Shown in pieces: positions 7,130-19,600 of a stretch of 64,000 nt of DNA. Both the position numbers and the translations under genes were made by a program. This DNA comes from Acridotheres tristis. Lineage: Eukaryota > Chordata > Aves > Passeriformes > Sturnidae. The notes under the pieces were generated by a model, which was not told the origin of the DNA, did no database searches, and saw nothing but the letters and a program-made list of their open reading frames with translations. The stretch is taken from contig CM072886.1 of NCBI GenBank assembly GCA_037013685.1, positions 23,071,080 to 23,135,079 of the forward strand, given 5' to 3'. Every line of letters starts with the position of its first letter. Positions within the stretch are counted from its first letter, which is position 1.

Positions 7130-10096
7130 GTGAGCGGGCACGGAGAAGGGGCCCGAAGCTGCCCGGCGGGGCCGGGTGCGCAGCGGCGAGCAGCCCGAAG
7201 CTGCCCGGGCGGTGCGGGGGCTCGGGCGGGCGGGGCAGGGGCGGCGGGGCTGCGGGAGCCGCTCATTCCCAGAGTCCCGGCTGTTTTGGGACGGCCGCGG
7301 TTTGCACCGACGGGTCCTGCCGCCACTTTGGGTCAGGAGCCGGGGACCGCTAACGCCGCGTAGGAGCGTCGGTCCTTCCCGGGGGTCACCGTGGAGCCCG
7401 GGGGAAGGAGCGCACCACCCCTGGGATAAAGCGCTCCCAGGGGCTGGCACGGGCCTGCCCGTCGCGGCTGTTCCCGGTGGATTTGGCACCCCTTAACTTC
7501 TCCTCCCTGTGAGTCCCTGGCACCCAAGGCCGGCACAAGGCTGCCTTGCCAGGCGAGGGAGGAGCACGTCGCGCTCCGTTCCTCTCTTCTGTAGGCAGAA
7601 TGCACTGGGACGTGCTGGTGCGAGGGGAGGGATGGTCCTCCCCTGGGAGGCCAGGACAGCCCTGTCGCAGCACCACCCTGCTGGGTCCGTAGCTGAGTCT
7701 CGGCCGCCCGCGCCTCTGGCCCATTTCCCATGCTGTGCAGTGCCCGGGTGGAGGGCAGAGCATCGCCCGTGCCGAGCTGCGACCCACCCAGCCTTGTTCC
7801 ATAGAAACATTTAGACATTTACACTGATTTTTCCTTCCCACAAGTACTTTCCCCGTAAAGATTTATGGTTTTGTACATTTTCTATAGACGAAAGATGTGC
7901 AGAACTGACCCTGCTCCACGATAAAACTAATATTATTTTGTTTTCCTTTTATCTTTCCTGTTTTTTTTAAATTTTTCTTTTCATTCTTCATGCCAGCGGA
8001 AGCAAATTACACCTAAAAAACTGCTTTTGGTCCTAGTTAGGACCAAAAATACATTTCTATGTGGGAATCAGTAGCATTAGTCATGTTGACTATGTTGAAG
8101 GTATAGGTTTTAGCCCACAAAATAAGAATGCCAGAGTTATGTTTTAGCTGTGAGTTAGGTATTAGTGATAGTAGATGTTACATTATAGTCTAAAGCTCCA
8201 GCAGTATTGAGGGCTCGACATCCAACTGGTGTAGGCACCTGTATCATCTCTCAGAGGGTTCTTAGACAACTGAAATACACTCTGCAGGGTGCAAACTTTT
8301 TGAAATAATATTGATTTTAAATACCTGTCTACATTTTTGGAGTAAACCAAAACCCTGATTACTTTAGGAAAATGGATATTTTTCAATTTTCCTATAGTAA
8401 AGAACAGACAACATGCTCAATTTTACCAGCGCATAGTAAGAGAAGTTTCACTGTGAGAATGAAATCTTTGTAGTAGTTGCCACAGTCCCCTGCTACCTGT
8501 ATGGGTGTTACAGGGACAGGGAAATGCAGAAACCACATTACTGTTAGTATCATAATAAAAACATCAGCCAAAACTTTTTTGACCCCCGCTAACAACTTTA
8601 TGGAATAAAAAGGAAGAATTCTTTGGAATGAATAAAAATTTCCAAATGTGTATTTAAGCAGGCTTTTTTTTCTTATAAGTGAAAGTAATCCTGGCAGTGC
8701 TGACTGAAGTAAAATAAACCCTGGTCCTTCATATACTTTGGTGTGCAACTTTACTGTGGTGTTAGGTGCTCCAATTCAAATGAATAAAGGCACAGAAGAA
8801 CAAGACACATGTAATGGGATTTGTAGGTCCAGCTTCTTTGCTCTAAGGCAGCTAGATCTTATTTTATGCACTGTTTAATTGGGAATTAACTCTGTTCTTT
8901 CTGATGGCTTAAAGCTTAATTTTGCACAGGCCATGCTCTGTTGTCTGTGATACAGCGGGTAAATTCATTGGTTCTCTTTTGTAGTTTTACCTTTGAAATA
9001 GGATATAATTAAGAGAGGAGGAAAGAGGCCTTAAATTAGAAATACTAATCATCTAGTGGCCTGGCCAATAGCTAGTTCCTGCTCCTGACTCTGTACAGTT
9101 GTACCACTGCAGGACCTGCAGGTAGGAAGGGAGGAGGTGGGGACAGAGCAGGAGTGTGTCCTCAGGCATGTCAGGTATTCAGGCATCCAGGGACAGTTTC
9201 TGCTGACACCGGGAGCAAGAGATGTGTGTGCACAAGAAACCTCGGGACCCCCAGACATTCACTTGTGCACTCTCAGACTCCACAGTCACCATTACCACAT
9301 GTGCTGCATGTGCTCCTCTGTCAGTGAACAGAAACTATACACACTTCTTCTCCATAGGTGGGTTCTGTGCAGGCTTACCTACATCAGTGCTGGTTTGGTA
9401 TGAATGCTATGGGAAGTGTTATGGTCTCATAACACAGCAGGCTCTTTTATTAACCATTGTTCAAAATAACCCCAGGTAACCAGTAAATAAATTCTTTCCT
9501 GGTTAGACTTTCATTCAAGGTGTATCATTGCTGTAGCAGAACTGCAAAGTAAGAATTTGTATTACCACTGAAAAATCATTGCTGAATGTTTTGTTTGTGA
9601 AAAACACATAAAACCATATATACTTTGAAACTGAATTGAAAGTTACTGACCCTGAAACTATTGACTGTAAGTCATGCTGGTGCTGAGGGAGAGTGTGATC
9701 CGCAGCTTAATAAAACTAGAACACAAGTTTGACTATGCAGCAACTGCTGTTCGGAGTGGCCTTTACATTCTCAGAGATACTCACATGTTCTGTCAATATA
9801 GGGCTGTGAAAAAGAGGAAGGAAGCTGAGTCTGCACGTGCTTAGTGCTCTGTGGCCAGATATTTTATGGTGGGAAGGTGAATGAGAGAGAATGTAAATTC
9901 ACCGCTTTCCTCGTCTGATGAGTATTTCCCACGGCCGTAACGCAGCCACTTTTCTGTCCTTTCCCTCGAGGTGTCCAAGTGCTCCGAAGAGATCAAGAAC
10001 TACATCGAGGAGCGGTCGGGAGAGGACCCGCTGGTGAAGGGGGTTCCCGAGGACAAGAACCCCTTCAAGGAGAAGGGAGGCTGTGTCATCGCTTAG
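7034..10096 (+). CDS. GNG11: G protein subunit gamma-11, two coding exons
   Basis: Gamma subunit that pairs with a G-beta protein and anchors the dimer to the inner face of the plasma membrane for receptor signalling. Coding exons are 7034-7129 (32 codons) and 9971-10096 (41 codons and stop TAG), joined by a phase-0 intron of 2,841 bp with GTGAGC donor and CCCTCGAG acceptor. The product is 73 residues, the family length. The N-terminal helix (EDLSEKDKLKMEVEQLRKEV) forms the coiled coil with G-beta; EERSGEDPLVKG and the NPFKEK segment are the conserved core. It ends C70-V-I-A, a CaaX box favouring farnesylation. MEVEQLRKEV, SKCSEEIKNYIEERSGED and the KEKGG end (not KELKGG) separate it from the retinal paralogue GNGT1. 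It has its own CpG-island promoter. Confidence 0.97.
7130..9970 (+). other. GNG11 intron 1
   Basis: Phase-0 intron. The first 700 bp are GC-rich and CpG-bearing, the rest is ordinary. It contains a perfect 11-bp inverted repeat at 8025-8048. The open frames in 7176-7841 are products of GC-rich sequence and resemble no protein family. Confidence 0.75.
8025..8048. repeat. Perfect 11-bp inverted repeat in GNG11 intron
   Basis: TTTTGGTCCTA (8025-8035), GT, then TAGGACCAAAA (8038-8048). It is a near-perfect 24-bp palindrome. Function unknown; it could be a binding site for a dimeric factor or the remains of a small inverted-repeat element. Confidence 0.7.
9971..10096 (+). CDS. GNG11: GNG11 coding exon 2 with CaaX end
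   Basis: 41 codons from V-S-K-C-S-E-E to C-V-I-A and TAG. The acceptor tract is TGTCCTTTCCCTCGAG. The exon is CpG-rich and lies at the left edge of the island that serves the next gene. Codons 60-73 hold the N-P-F-K-E-K-G-G-C-V-I-A end, with alanine in the last CaaX position where human GNG11 has serine. Confidence 0.97.
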   Translation: MSKCSEEIKNYIEERSGEDPLVKGVPEDKNPFKEKGGCVIA

Positions 10097-10366
10097 GAGA
10101 AGGGACCCCGCGCCTGCCCCTGGAGCAGACATTCCTCCCGTACCCCTAGGGCGTCACTAGCGTGTCCCCACCGCCGCCGGTGCGTGTCGAACAAGCACAG
10201 GAGCGGATTTCTTTTTATTTTCTGTTTCTCCTTACAAAAACACAGAAACCCGCGCGAATGCTGCCGAGCCCCGCGCCGGCCGCCGGGCAGGGCCGGCTGT
10301 GCCCCCGTTGCTGCGCGGGGCCCGCTCGCCACCCGCTTGTCGGTCGCTTTATGGCTGTTGGTTGGC
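10097..10366 (+). other. GNG11 3' untranslated region (inferred)
   Basis: Sequence between the stop codon and the ATTAAA signal. Mostly GC-rich, with a T-rich, A-rich middle (about 10205-10245). No conserved RNA element was recognised. Confidence 0.55.
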
Positions 10367-10372
10367 ATTAAA
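10367..10372 (+). terminator. GNG11 poly(A) signal (ATTAAA)
   Basis: ATTAAA, 271 nt after the GNG11 stop codon, in otherwise GC-rich sequence. This would place the mRNA end near 10385-10395, about 115-125 bp before the start codon of the next gene. No other poly(A) hexamer is seen between the stop and 10509. Confidence 0.6.
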
Positions 10373-10508
10373 GAGAACCTGCCCGTAACCCGAGAGCTGC
10401 CGTGACTTGCTGCGGGGCCGAGAGGAGCGGGCGGAGGGGCGGGGCGGGGCGGGAGCTGCCCCGGGCTGGCGGGCGGTCGGGGCCCGGCGGTGCCCGGCCT
10501 TTGCCGCC

Positions 10509-10631
10509 ATGGCGCTGCGGGCCGGCGGGCGCTGGGCGCGCCTGGGCCCGGCGCTGCGCGGCTGCAGTTCGGGGCCGCGGGACGCCGGGGACAGCCCGCA
10601 GCACCGCCACTTGCGGGAGGCCCTCCGGAAG
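10509..10631 (+). CDS. Acyl-CoA dehydrogenase exon 1: mitochondrial targeting peptide
   Basis: 41 codons, phase 0 end, donor AAG|GTACCG. The ATG has a perfect Kozak context (GCCGCCATGG). The segment [11 protein letters not shown] is Arg-rich and can form an amphipathic helix; Q31[10 protein letters not shown] begins the mature N-terminal helix that continues into exon 2. Confidence 0.88.
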
Positions 10632-13600
10632 GTACCGGGGGGGGACCGGGGAGCGGCGGGACCCTGGGACACTCGGCCGCGCCGCCCCGTGCGGGGAGCG
10701 AGGCGGGACAAGGGCGGCTAGCCGACAGAACGGCTCGGGGTGTGCTTAAAGAAGTGAACTTCCCTCTGCCAAGGCCAGCAGCGGAGCCTGTGTGCCCTGC
10801 CTGTGACCCAGAGCCCTGCCCGGCGTGTGCTGCCCTGGGCGGGGCGGGGGCTCGTCCTGCAGAGCAGAGCACTGCCCCGTTCTAGAGAGGCACGACGGAC
10901 ACATGATGGGAGCCTCCTGCAAAACCAGATTGTAAATCAGTCGGAAACGGGGCGCTTCTGGTAACGTAGCCAGAAATTGAATATTGTAAATTGAATGCCA
11001 AATGGCAGCCTGCAAGTGCTGGCGAGCTCTGTGTATTCCAGTCAACGAGGTCAGTGTCACCTGTAGATCTCCGTGGTGCTGTTAAGGGCACCTGCCAAGG
11101 CCACAGAATCCGGCGGTTCGGCTGTAGGGAGCCCTGGTGTGGTGCGGGAAAGAGACTAAAGAAAGTCCACCTGTAACCTTTGAACCGCTGAGAAAAGTGC
11201 TAGAGTTCAGTGCCTGCTGCAAGGGCCAAGCAGCATTCAAACACATAAGAACAAACATACAGTGGGTTCAGAAGAAGGGAATGTAAGGGCTTCTCTCAGA
11301 CTGACCTGTAGACAAGTTTCCAAATTCTAGCTGGTCATGCAGTTCTTTGCTGCAGTTTTTTTTTAAAGCAGCATGCTGTGGATTGCCAGATACTGATTTT
11401 TTACATGAGTTTGGAGCTATGCTGTCCTATTTTTCATGGATGCTTTTAAAAATTACTTGCAGAACTTATATTTCCCTGGATAAACTTAAGTATTTCCAAA
11501 TTTCACCTCTCCTCCAGTTTATGGTGGACAAAAGATAGTGAAGTGATACTTCTGAGTGAAGTGATATCTACCTCAGGTTTGATTTTTTTAGACATTAACT
11601 TTCACACTTCCAGTGTTAAAATATCCCAAACCCAATGTAATTAATCAGGTTTTCTATCACTGAGATCTGTTATCGTTGAGGTTTGGGAGAAGGGGGTGCA
11701 TCTTCTGTGTTACAAAAAAGAAACCCGAGCAAGAAGGGAAAGAGATACATGACCTGTCACTTTCTTAGTAAATTCGTTTCATTACTCTACATTCCTGGAC
11801 TCTTTGCAAAGGAGAAGTAAGATGATACAGAAAGAACCAGTAGAAGAAACTGGAAATGAATCCTCCAATCTCACCTGGATTAATAGTGTAGAATTTTGTA
11901 GCTAATACCATTGTGTCAAATTTGTGCTGATTCTGTCTGGAGAGAGCCTTCATTTTTCTGTGTATATGCTGAGCTATCTGCCCAATGAACTTGTTCCCTG
12001 GCACGCTGCTCTTCAATACCTGCCCAGGGACAACTGCTGCATTAATAAAGAACCAGTGTCCTGAAACACAGAAGACAAGGCCAGACCTCTTGAACACGGT
12101 GATCTGCAAGATTTTAAGTCCTGTTTCTTTGTCATGGATAGGTTAAGGCACACATTGTTTTATATCTCAAGTATTTGCAGCTGTGTATTTATTGAGGACA
12201 GGGAAGTAGCCAGTGCAGTGTTTGCTGCTCTGCTGTGTGCACAATGTTTTTTTTTGTAAAATTTTCCACTCCCTTGTTTTTATGCCTGCCATGCCTACTG
12301 AAGTGCAGATAACAGTATGCTCTGCCTCGTTGGGTTCAGTGCAGGTTATTACATCATGGGCTAAAAGGGAATGTGATGCTACCTTTATCACATAAAGCCC
12401 TGTGATGAATATATTGTAGAATAAATCACAGTAGGCAATATAAAACTGCTTTTTTCATTGTCCTGTATTTTAAAAAATGCTTACGTAGCACTTGTTTTGG
12501 ATTTGCTCTGATCATATTGGAAAAAAGAAAAATCATTGTGTCAAATCCAGTCTGATGTTGTTCACGCAAAACTCCTAGCAATCATTGTTTTAGCTTAAGC
12601 TAAGCCTGTTCCAAATGACTTTAGGATAAATTGAAAAGTGTCCCCAAAGTCTTTAGGAGAGAATGACCATTAAGTATCTGCAATACATTTTAAGTATACC
12701 TGCTATATATTCTGGGGCACCCTTTCCGGTAGCTAAATACAAATGCGAGTACCAGAGAAATCAGAGAAATGAGCAGTGCAATTCCATGAGTGAGAACTGG
12801 GCTTTTTGTTTGTTTGTTTGCATTAATTTTATTTTTTAGTTTATTAAGTTAACGTACTTTAAATGATCTATAATTTCCCAATTGTTCTGAGCAGGATGAG
12901 GAAGAGACTCTTATAATTCCAGGAGTCTGTTTTTAGCAAGGGTATTGAAATAATCCTGTGAGTGGTTTCCTTTACAGCTTTATAGGTCACCACCCTTCCT
13001 CTTGGAAACTGAAAATGTAACTTTTCCTTAACTTGTTGAACAATGCTTGCAGTACACTGATATCCTACAGCTTGCTTCAGTAATTAGTATAACTTGTTTG
13101 AAGAAAAAAGATTTAACTTATTCTGTGTATGTCTAATAGTATTCATATGCATACAGAATGTATATGGGCTGTCTATTTTTCCTTTTCTCTGGAATTAGTA
13201 GTAAGAAACTTCGGGAAATTGTGAAATTTGGCATATATTTTGCTAGAGTTGCATGTAATATAAGTGACAATTCATTTAATGCCCAGTGGTGACTGGGTAT
13301 AGTTACACTGTGCAATGTGTCTAGGATGATAATTTTCCCTGTGGCAAGAAGGCTCCACCAAAGGACGCTGCTGCTTTGCCACTCTTGGCTTGCATGTAAT
13401 GATTTTCTGTTTATTGGTATATATATATCTTCTGCAGCAGTTAATGTCTCTTCATATTAGAGCATACAGAATCTAAATTTACTATTGACACTTCCTTTAA
13501 CTTTCTGGTAAAATTTCTGTAAATCAAAATAATAAAAAAAAATCAAAATAATATGGCCCTTTATGATGGACTACCTGCAAAATAATGAAAGGTGACCACT

Positions 13601-16600
13601 GTTAACGTTGGAGTACCTTGGATGGAATTTTTTTGTTTATCACTATAAGAAATCATAAACCCCTGCCACACGATGGTGAAGTAATAACTTGTTTTTATTA
13701 CAAAGAATCACTTGCTAGTTTGTCACTAACTTGGAAGAGAGAAAACACACAGCTGAATCTGAACAGTACATGACTGGCACCTGTAATTTTAAAACCTAAA
13801 TTATCATACACTTGAGTTAAAAGCTTCAGGAAGAAAACAGTTAGATGTGACACTGGTAAGGCTCACAGATTCTGCACTGCCCTTCTGTCAAAGGGAAGCA
13901 GAATGTATTACCAGATCCTCAGGTATTGCAGTACTCATTTTCATCTTGTGTCTGACAGAAACATCACAAATCATCAAATATTTAGGAGCTAATTCTCCTG
14001 CTGGTGCAATTTACCAGAGAGGAAATCTTCATAATTGAATTTTGTTGTTATTGGAAGAGGCAGCTGGGATACACCACAGTTATATGAGAGACCATCCAGT
14101 ACACCTAGTGCTCTACCAAGAAGTGCTTTTTAATCAGTGTAGGAGAACAGGAGAAAAAAACGAGCTTCAACTTATTTAAGCAAGCTCTGTAAAAAGCTTT
14201 TTCTCATAATAGGAAAAATGTCACTTTCTGTACAAATGCTTGAGTGTGTGGCAAAAGTGCAATAAAGGCAATTTGATAATCAGCACTCCTGTTTGTTACT
14301 TGATGTCAGAGTAGTGCATACATCTGAGACTGTAGTTCTTGTGTCCTAACACTGGATTTTTTTTTTCCAGCTCCAAATCAATGTTAGAACAAATTTCCAC
14401 TGTATCTAGTTAGACTTTTCAGTGAACAGTTTTCAGTAGAACTGTGCCTAGTGGATATTTTTGTATCTCAGATCTAGCTGTTATATTGCTTTATCATTGC
14501 CACATTTGATTAGGCAATACAGTTATGCATTTATGGCAACTAAAATTGTGTCTTAATAAGCAGTTTATAACTAGGCAAACAACTGAGGTTGATAGGGGTT
14601 TTGTCTGACAGTTCAGATGTAATGATGTTGCAGTGAGAGAACTTGTTTTGTTCCTACAGGCATGTAACCAAGAGTCAGAGGATCCAAACCCCAACATCCC
14701 AATCTCTGGTGGACATTATTGTTATATTTCATCAGCATCTCTGTGTTGGAAAGCATGATTTGCAGGTGCAAAAAAAGATGGCCACTTGCTCAGTTCTGTA
14801 TCTCTTTCATAACTTGATGCAAGGAGACTGGATACTATTCCAGTGGCCAGAGCTCCCTGTCATCCAAAAGGCTTGTCCCGGATCAGTGGCTAGATTGGCA
14901 CAGCATGTATTTCTGATCTTGTAGGACTAGCCTGTTTTAAAAGCTTCTGCCCTCAGATCCTAGGAATAGCTGTGCTCTCAGCAGTCACTTTTTCACAAAT
15001 TTTGGGATCCTCCCTTTTCTGCCATACTCTTGGATAGAGCAGTTGAAGGGATTGTGGTTGTGAGTGTGCAGGGACTGCCAAGACACTCAGGTCTGCACAG
15101 GAGGGATTCGTCTTTCCAGCTGTCTTTGGAAAAATGACATAAGGAGGGAGAAGGTGTTGGCTGGGATCATGTGTGTTCCTTCCCAGCTGGAGCTGCCTTC
15201 TAGCCTCTCATTCCTCAGGAAATGGTTGAGCAGGGCTCAGCTTCAGGGTGGTGGGCTAAACCTTTCATTTTCTTAGTATGCTGATAATGTGTGCCCTCTC
15301 TGCGTCAGCAGTGGGACAGAACATGTTTCTGCACTCCCTGGTGAACTTGTAGCATTTTAAGATTTCAGTAAGTGTTGGCAAAAACTTTGTAGTTGATTCA
15401 GGGTTTGGATTTTTTGGTTTCCTGAAATAAAAACTGTAGCCAGATGTATGGGACAAAAAAATAATCAGTATTCAGATTTCTGAACCAGTAATCTGCCTTG
15501 CTTTTTCTATGAGGTTTGTTGCAAGGAACTGCATTGCAGTGAAAAGGAAGAAACACAATGACTTAAACAGAAGCATGTCTAGATACTGGCAAATGAATAG
15601 ACCAGGCACAATTGCAGAATACTTATAAAGTGCATGCTTTTTTTTCCATGGAAAATCAGATTTTGTAAAAATAGATGAGGGCAGGTATGTTTTATTACAC
15701 AATGAGAAGTTGCCAACTCTTACATTACAGGGTTTTTCCCTCAACTATTTTTTTTCCTCTGAGAAAGGGAAAACTTAATTTAATAACTGTTTGTTCCTGT
15801 ATTTGGTGATCACTGCAGTCTTTGGTACCCAGTACTGTAGCAGGTTGCAAATTACTTTGTTGCCTATGGCACAGCTTGATTGAAGGTACAAAAAGGAATT
15901 GTGATGCTCTAATTAGTCAGTTTTAAATACATGTGTTTCCTATTTAAGCCTTATATTTCCCAGCTATTAGGAAAATTTTCTAGGTTTTTTTCCTTATATA
16001 AGCCTATTCAATATTGGTTTAAAATCCATTGGAAGCTTCTCTGGAAGGTCAGTTCTGGCCACAGCTATGTGCAACAGCACTGGAGAAACCCACTTGCTTT
16101 TTTCTTCTCAGTGATATATTCCAGCTGGCTTGAAGTGTCTTCTTCATCCAGTAGTTTTTTTCCTCTGTGTGGGCTATATCTTGTCCTGCAGGCACCAAGT
16201 AGAACCATTGGCTTCTGCACATGGAATGTATGAAAAGTTGAGGAGATCAAACTTTTGAAAAGCTTTTTTGTTCTTTATTTTAATTGTCAGGATATTCTGC
16301 TTCTAGGACTTTTTTTTCCGCCACGTTTTTCACAGGATCATGAAATGGATGTCTACTTGTAAACTGAGCTTTTTCAGTTCAACTCCATGTTATCATGGAA
16401 AATGTTTTCTTGGCTTGTTTTCAGAAATAGTCTGATAGCAGTTTAGAGTTCAAAAGATTCCATATCATCATTGAGGCCCAGCCTCAAATCCCACATGCAG
16501 CTCTTTTAGCTGGTCATTTGCCCAGGTGTGTCACATGATGTATTTGACAGGTACCCAACTGGGAATATTGAGTAAAAGGTGCATATTGTATCCAAATGCC

Positions 16601-19600
16601 AAATCTTTTATATTGTGGGCAAGAGGAGACTTGTCTGTGAAACAGAGAAGTGTTTTGGCAGCTTCTGGGACATTTGCTATCTGGACAGAACCCCTTGCAT
16701 AGCAGTGAGTTATATTTTAGATAGATGATCTAGTTGAGCTCCTAACTAATAGGAGGAATGAGGGCTATCCCGCTTGTTTCGATTAGTATTAAAAGAAACA
16801 AAACAACAACAACAACAACAAAACCCAAACAACCCCAAAAAACGCACCCACAAAGAAAACAATCCCCAGAAGACAGTCCTGCAAAACTTTCTGAAGACCT
16901 TTGCCCTGTGCTGGTGGTGCATCCTGATAGAGGAAGCAGTAGGCTGCTGTTTCTCTAGACTACTGCAGATCACAGGCAAGCTTGTAATAATGCATTTTGT
17001 TTGCCAGAAGAAAGTGCACTAAATAACTTTGTGTGAGCAGGCAAGGTTAGCACTGCAGGGACCGTTTTCTGGCTGCTGTGTGGTTAAATCATATTTGTTT
17101 AATGGGGTTATTTTTAGCCTGTTGTGATCTTTTAAGTCACATACTGTGTCTGCTTCTGTGGAGCACTGAGCCTGTCAGGTCACCATGCTGAGTGATCCAG
17201 ACACATGGGAAGTTCCTGGCTTCTGCTAGGGTCTCCTAGCATGTGTTGTGGGGACTGGAAGCACGGCACTGCCATCCATCCTGCCAGTACTAGAGGGATG
17301 TCATAAATGCAGGAGGAGCAGGTGGATATGGATTTGCCTACCACATGCCGTAGACATTCTCATCAGTGAGCTGCCATGGCAGAGGCTCAGTCTCTCCACA
17401 GACTCCCTTGTAGGCAGCAGCTACAAAGAGCTGACCTGCTTCTCTCATGCCCTTATATTCTCCCTAGTTCTGTTCTGAATATGTTTCCACACCTCAGTCT
17501 CCTTCCCTGTGCCCTTTCTCTAACATTTTTCTAAAGAATATTACTGGGAAAGTATTGTCCATCAAACTTTATTTAGGGCTTTGGAAGAGTCTTGAGACAG
17601 TCAGGAGGGCCATGACCTCCAAGCCCAGGAATGAGGAGAAATGAGTAATATATTCTGAGAAACTCATTCAGGTGTACTTGGGATACATGCCTTGGGGGAA
17701 CCCAGATGGGGATCAACATGTGGGCAGCTGGTCTTTGGACTCAGGACTTTTTTCTTCCACGTGTTTTTCACAGAGTCATGAAATGGATGTCTACTTTAAA
17801 ATTGAACTTTTCAGTTCAACTCCATATCATCATGGAAAACCCTCCTCAGGCGCTCCTGGGGAGCAGCTGAGAAGACTGCATATGTGGCCAGTCAGGAGCT
17901 CACCAGTGGGGTCCTGGCTGTCTTGCACCCTTGGGGTGGATTTTGGTGTCCACGTTTGGTAACACCCACGTGTGGCCCATGGGTTTGCCCAGCTCAGCTT
18001 TGCCAGGCGTCTTTCTGAAGTACTACCTTGACCTCAATACAGTGTTGCTACAATGCTGAGTTTTCTCACTGCACAGTTATTGCTGCTTGTGGTTTTGATT
18101 AAAACTAAAGGACAAATGTTGTTTTGAAGGCTGTTAATTATTTGCTTTATTTATTGCTGATATGGAAAGCAAAGGAATCTCTGGCCTATTACCTCCTGTT
18201 CAAGTTATTGTTGTGCTAATGTCTAGGTATAACCACACAAGAACTGTCATTAGTGGTTTGTTGTTTATTTATTTGCTTTTTACATTAAAGATACTATTAA
18301 CTGTGTCATCTTTGGTTATATTAATAGAGCTAAGTTCAGTTGATGTAACTTGATTTAAAGGGGAAAAAATGCTGCTCCTAACATAATATGGAACAGTTAT
18401 GTCATAGAATCATGGAATGGTTTGGGTTGGATACGACCTTAAAGAACATCTATTTCCAGCCCCTCTGCCATGGGCAGTGACACTGATCACCAGATCAGGT
18501 TGCTCAAGGCCCCTTTCAACCTGACCTTGAACACTTTCAGGGACAAGGTATCCACAACTTCTCTGGACAACCTGTTCCAGTGTTTTACCACCCTCTGAGT
18601 AAAGAATTTCTTCCTTACATCTAATCTAATCCTGGCCCCACAGACTTCATTTAATCTTCTTAATACAAACCACATTTTCTTAGATTTTTTTTCCCGCTTC
18701 TCTAGTAAATAAATCTAATCTCAGCTGAGGTATAACTCACAGGAAGCTTTAGTAAAAATTTGTGCAGTTTAAGAATTCAGTTTATTGTTTCAAAAGTCGT
18801 TGTCCTACTAATAGCGTGCTGAAACTGTATGCTGTGCACTCTTTTAAGGGGTGCTTAGAAGAGGTATTGTGTGTAGAACTGGGATGGTCTTTAATTTCTC
18901 AGTTGCATAATAGAAGGTAAACATACTGGTGAATAATGAAAACTGATCTTTAATTGCTGTAAAAAACATCTGTACATACTCTTAGTACCCAAATTAATTC
19001 AAGCACAGTTTCTACTGTTGTAGGATGCATTTAGTTTAGAATGCAGAATTAAATGGCAATCGCTAATGGTTTTGGGTTGTTGCTAGTATAATATCAGCAC
19101 AAAATACTGAGCATCTGCATCACATATTTTTGTTACTTTTCTCATTTAAATAGTGTACTAAGTTTCAGTGGAAAATAGTCAAAACTATGGCAGTGACTTG
19201 TGGGGATATTTTCATTACTCTTTTCTGAAGATAAATTAAAATTACCTCTTTCTAAAAAAATCTGAATTTATGTCTCTGTCCCCTCTCCAACCCTGCCATG
19301 GCATTTCCCCAGTCCTAGGCAGGAAGCTACAGGTGCTGTTTTCACAAAACTTTGTCAAGACAGTTTCTGACGAAAACACTTATTTTTCTTACCGTCATTC
19401 GACATGAAGTGAATTTGTTGGCTTGATCCATTTCCGACTGGGCAAGCGTCCAGAGTGTTTTTAATAATTCACAGCTGATAACAGCCCTGAGGCCATTTTT
19501 TGGAGGCTCCCCAGAGAGCAGCCTGAGCTCATGCTGGGATGCAGGCTAAACCAAGGCTGCCTCCAGAGCCTCGTCCTTTGGGTTTGCATCTTCAGCGTTC

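Larger units (their letters stand above)
6610..7480. promoter_or_regulatory. CpG island at the GNG11 promoter and exon 1
   Basis: High CpG density from about 6610 through exon 1 and into the first few hundred bases of the intron. It contains several GGGGCGGGG/GGGCCGGG-type boxes. The edges are approximate. Confidence 0.8.
9930..10740. promoter_or_regulatory. CpG island and GC boxes of the acyl-CoA dehydrogenase promoter
   Basis: CpG-dense sequence spanning GNG11 exon 2, its 3' untranslated region and exon 1 of the dehydrogenase. Overlapping GC boxes (GAGGGGCGGGGCGGGGCGGG) at 10435-10453 lie about 55 bp before the start codon; no TATA box is seen. This is typical of a housekeeping promoter. 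Confidence 0.75.

Noticed and set aside
6785..7489. 234-codon open frame on the minus strand over the GNG11 promoter
   Set aside because: It lies opposite a CpG island and GNG11 exon 1; proline/arginine-rich composition is what GC-rich DNA gives by chance, and it has no domain.
10093..10872. 259-codon minus-strand open frame
   Set aside because: Antisense to the GNG11 3' end and dehydrogenase exon 1 within a CpG island; Pro/Ala/Arg-rich chance frame.
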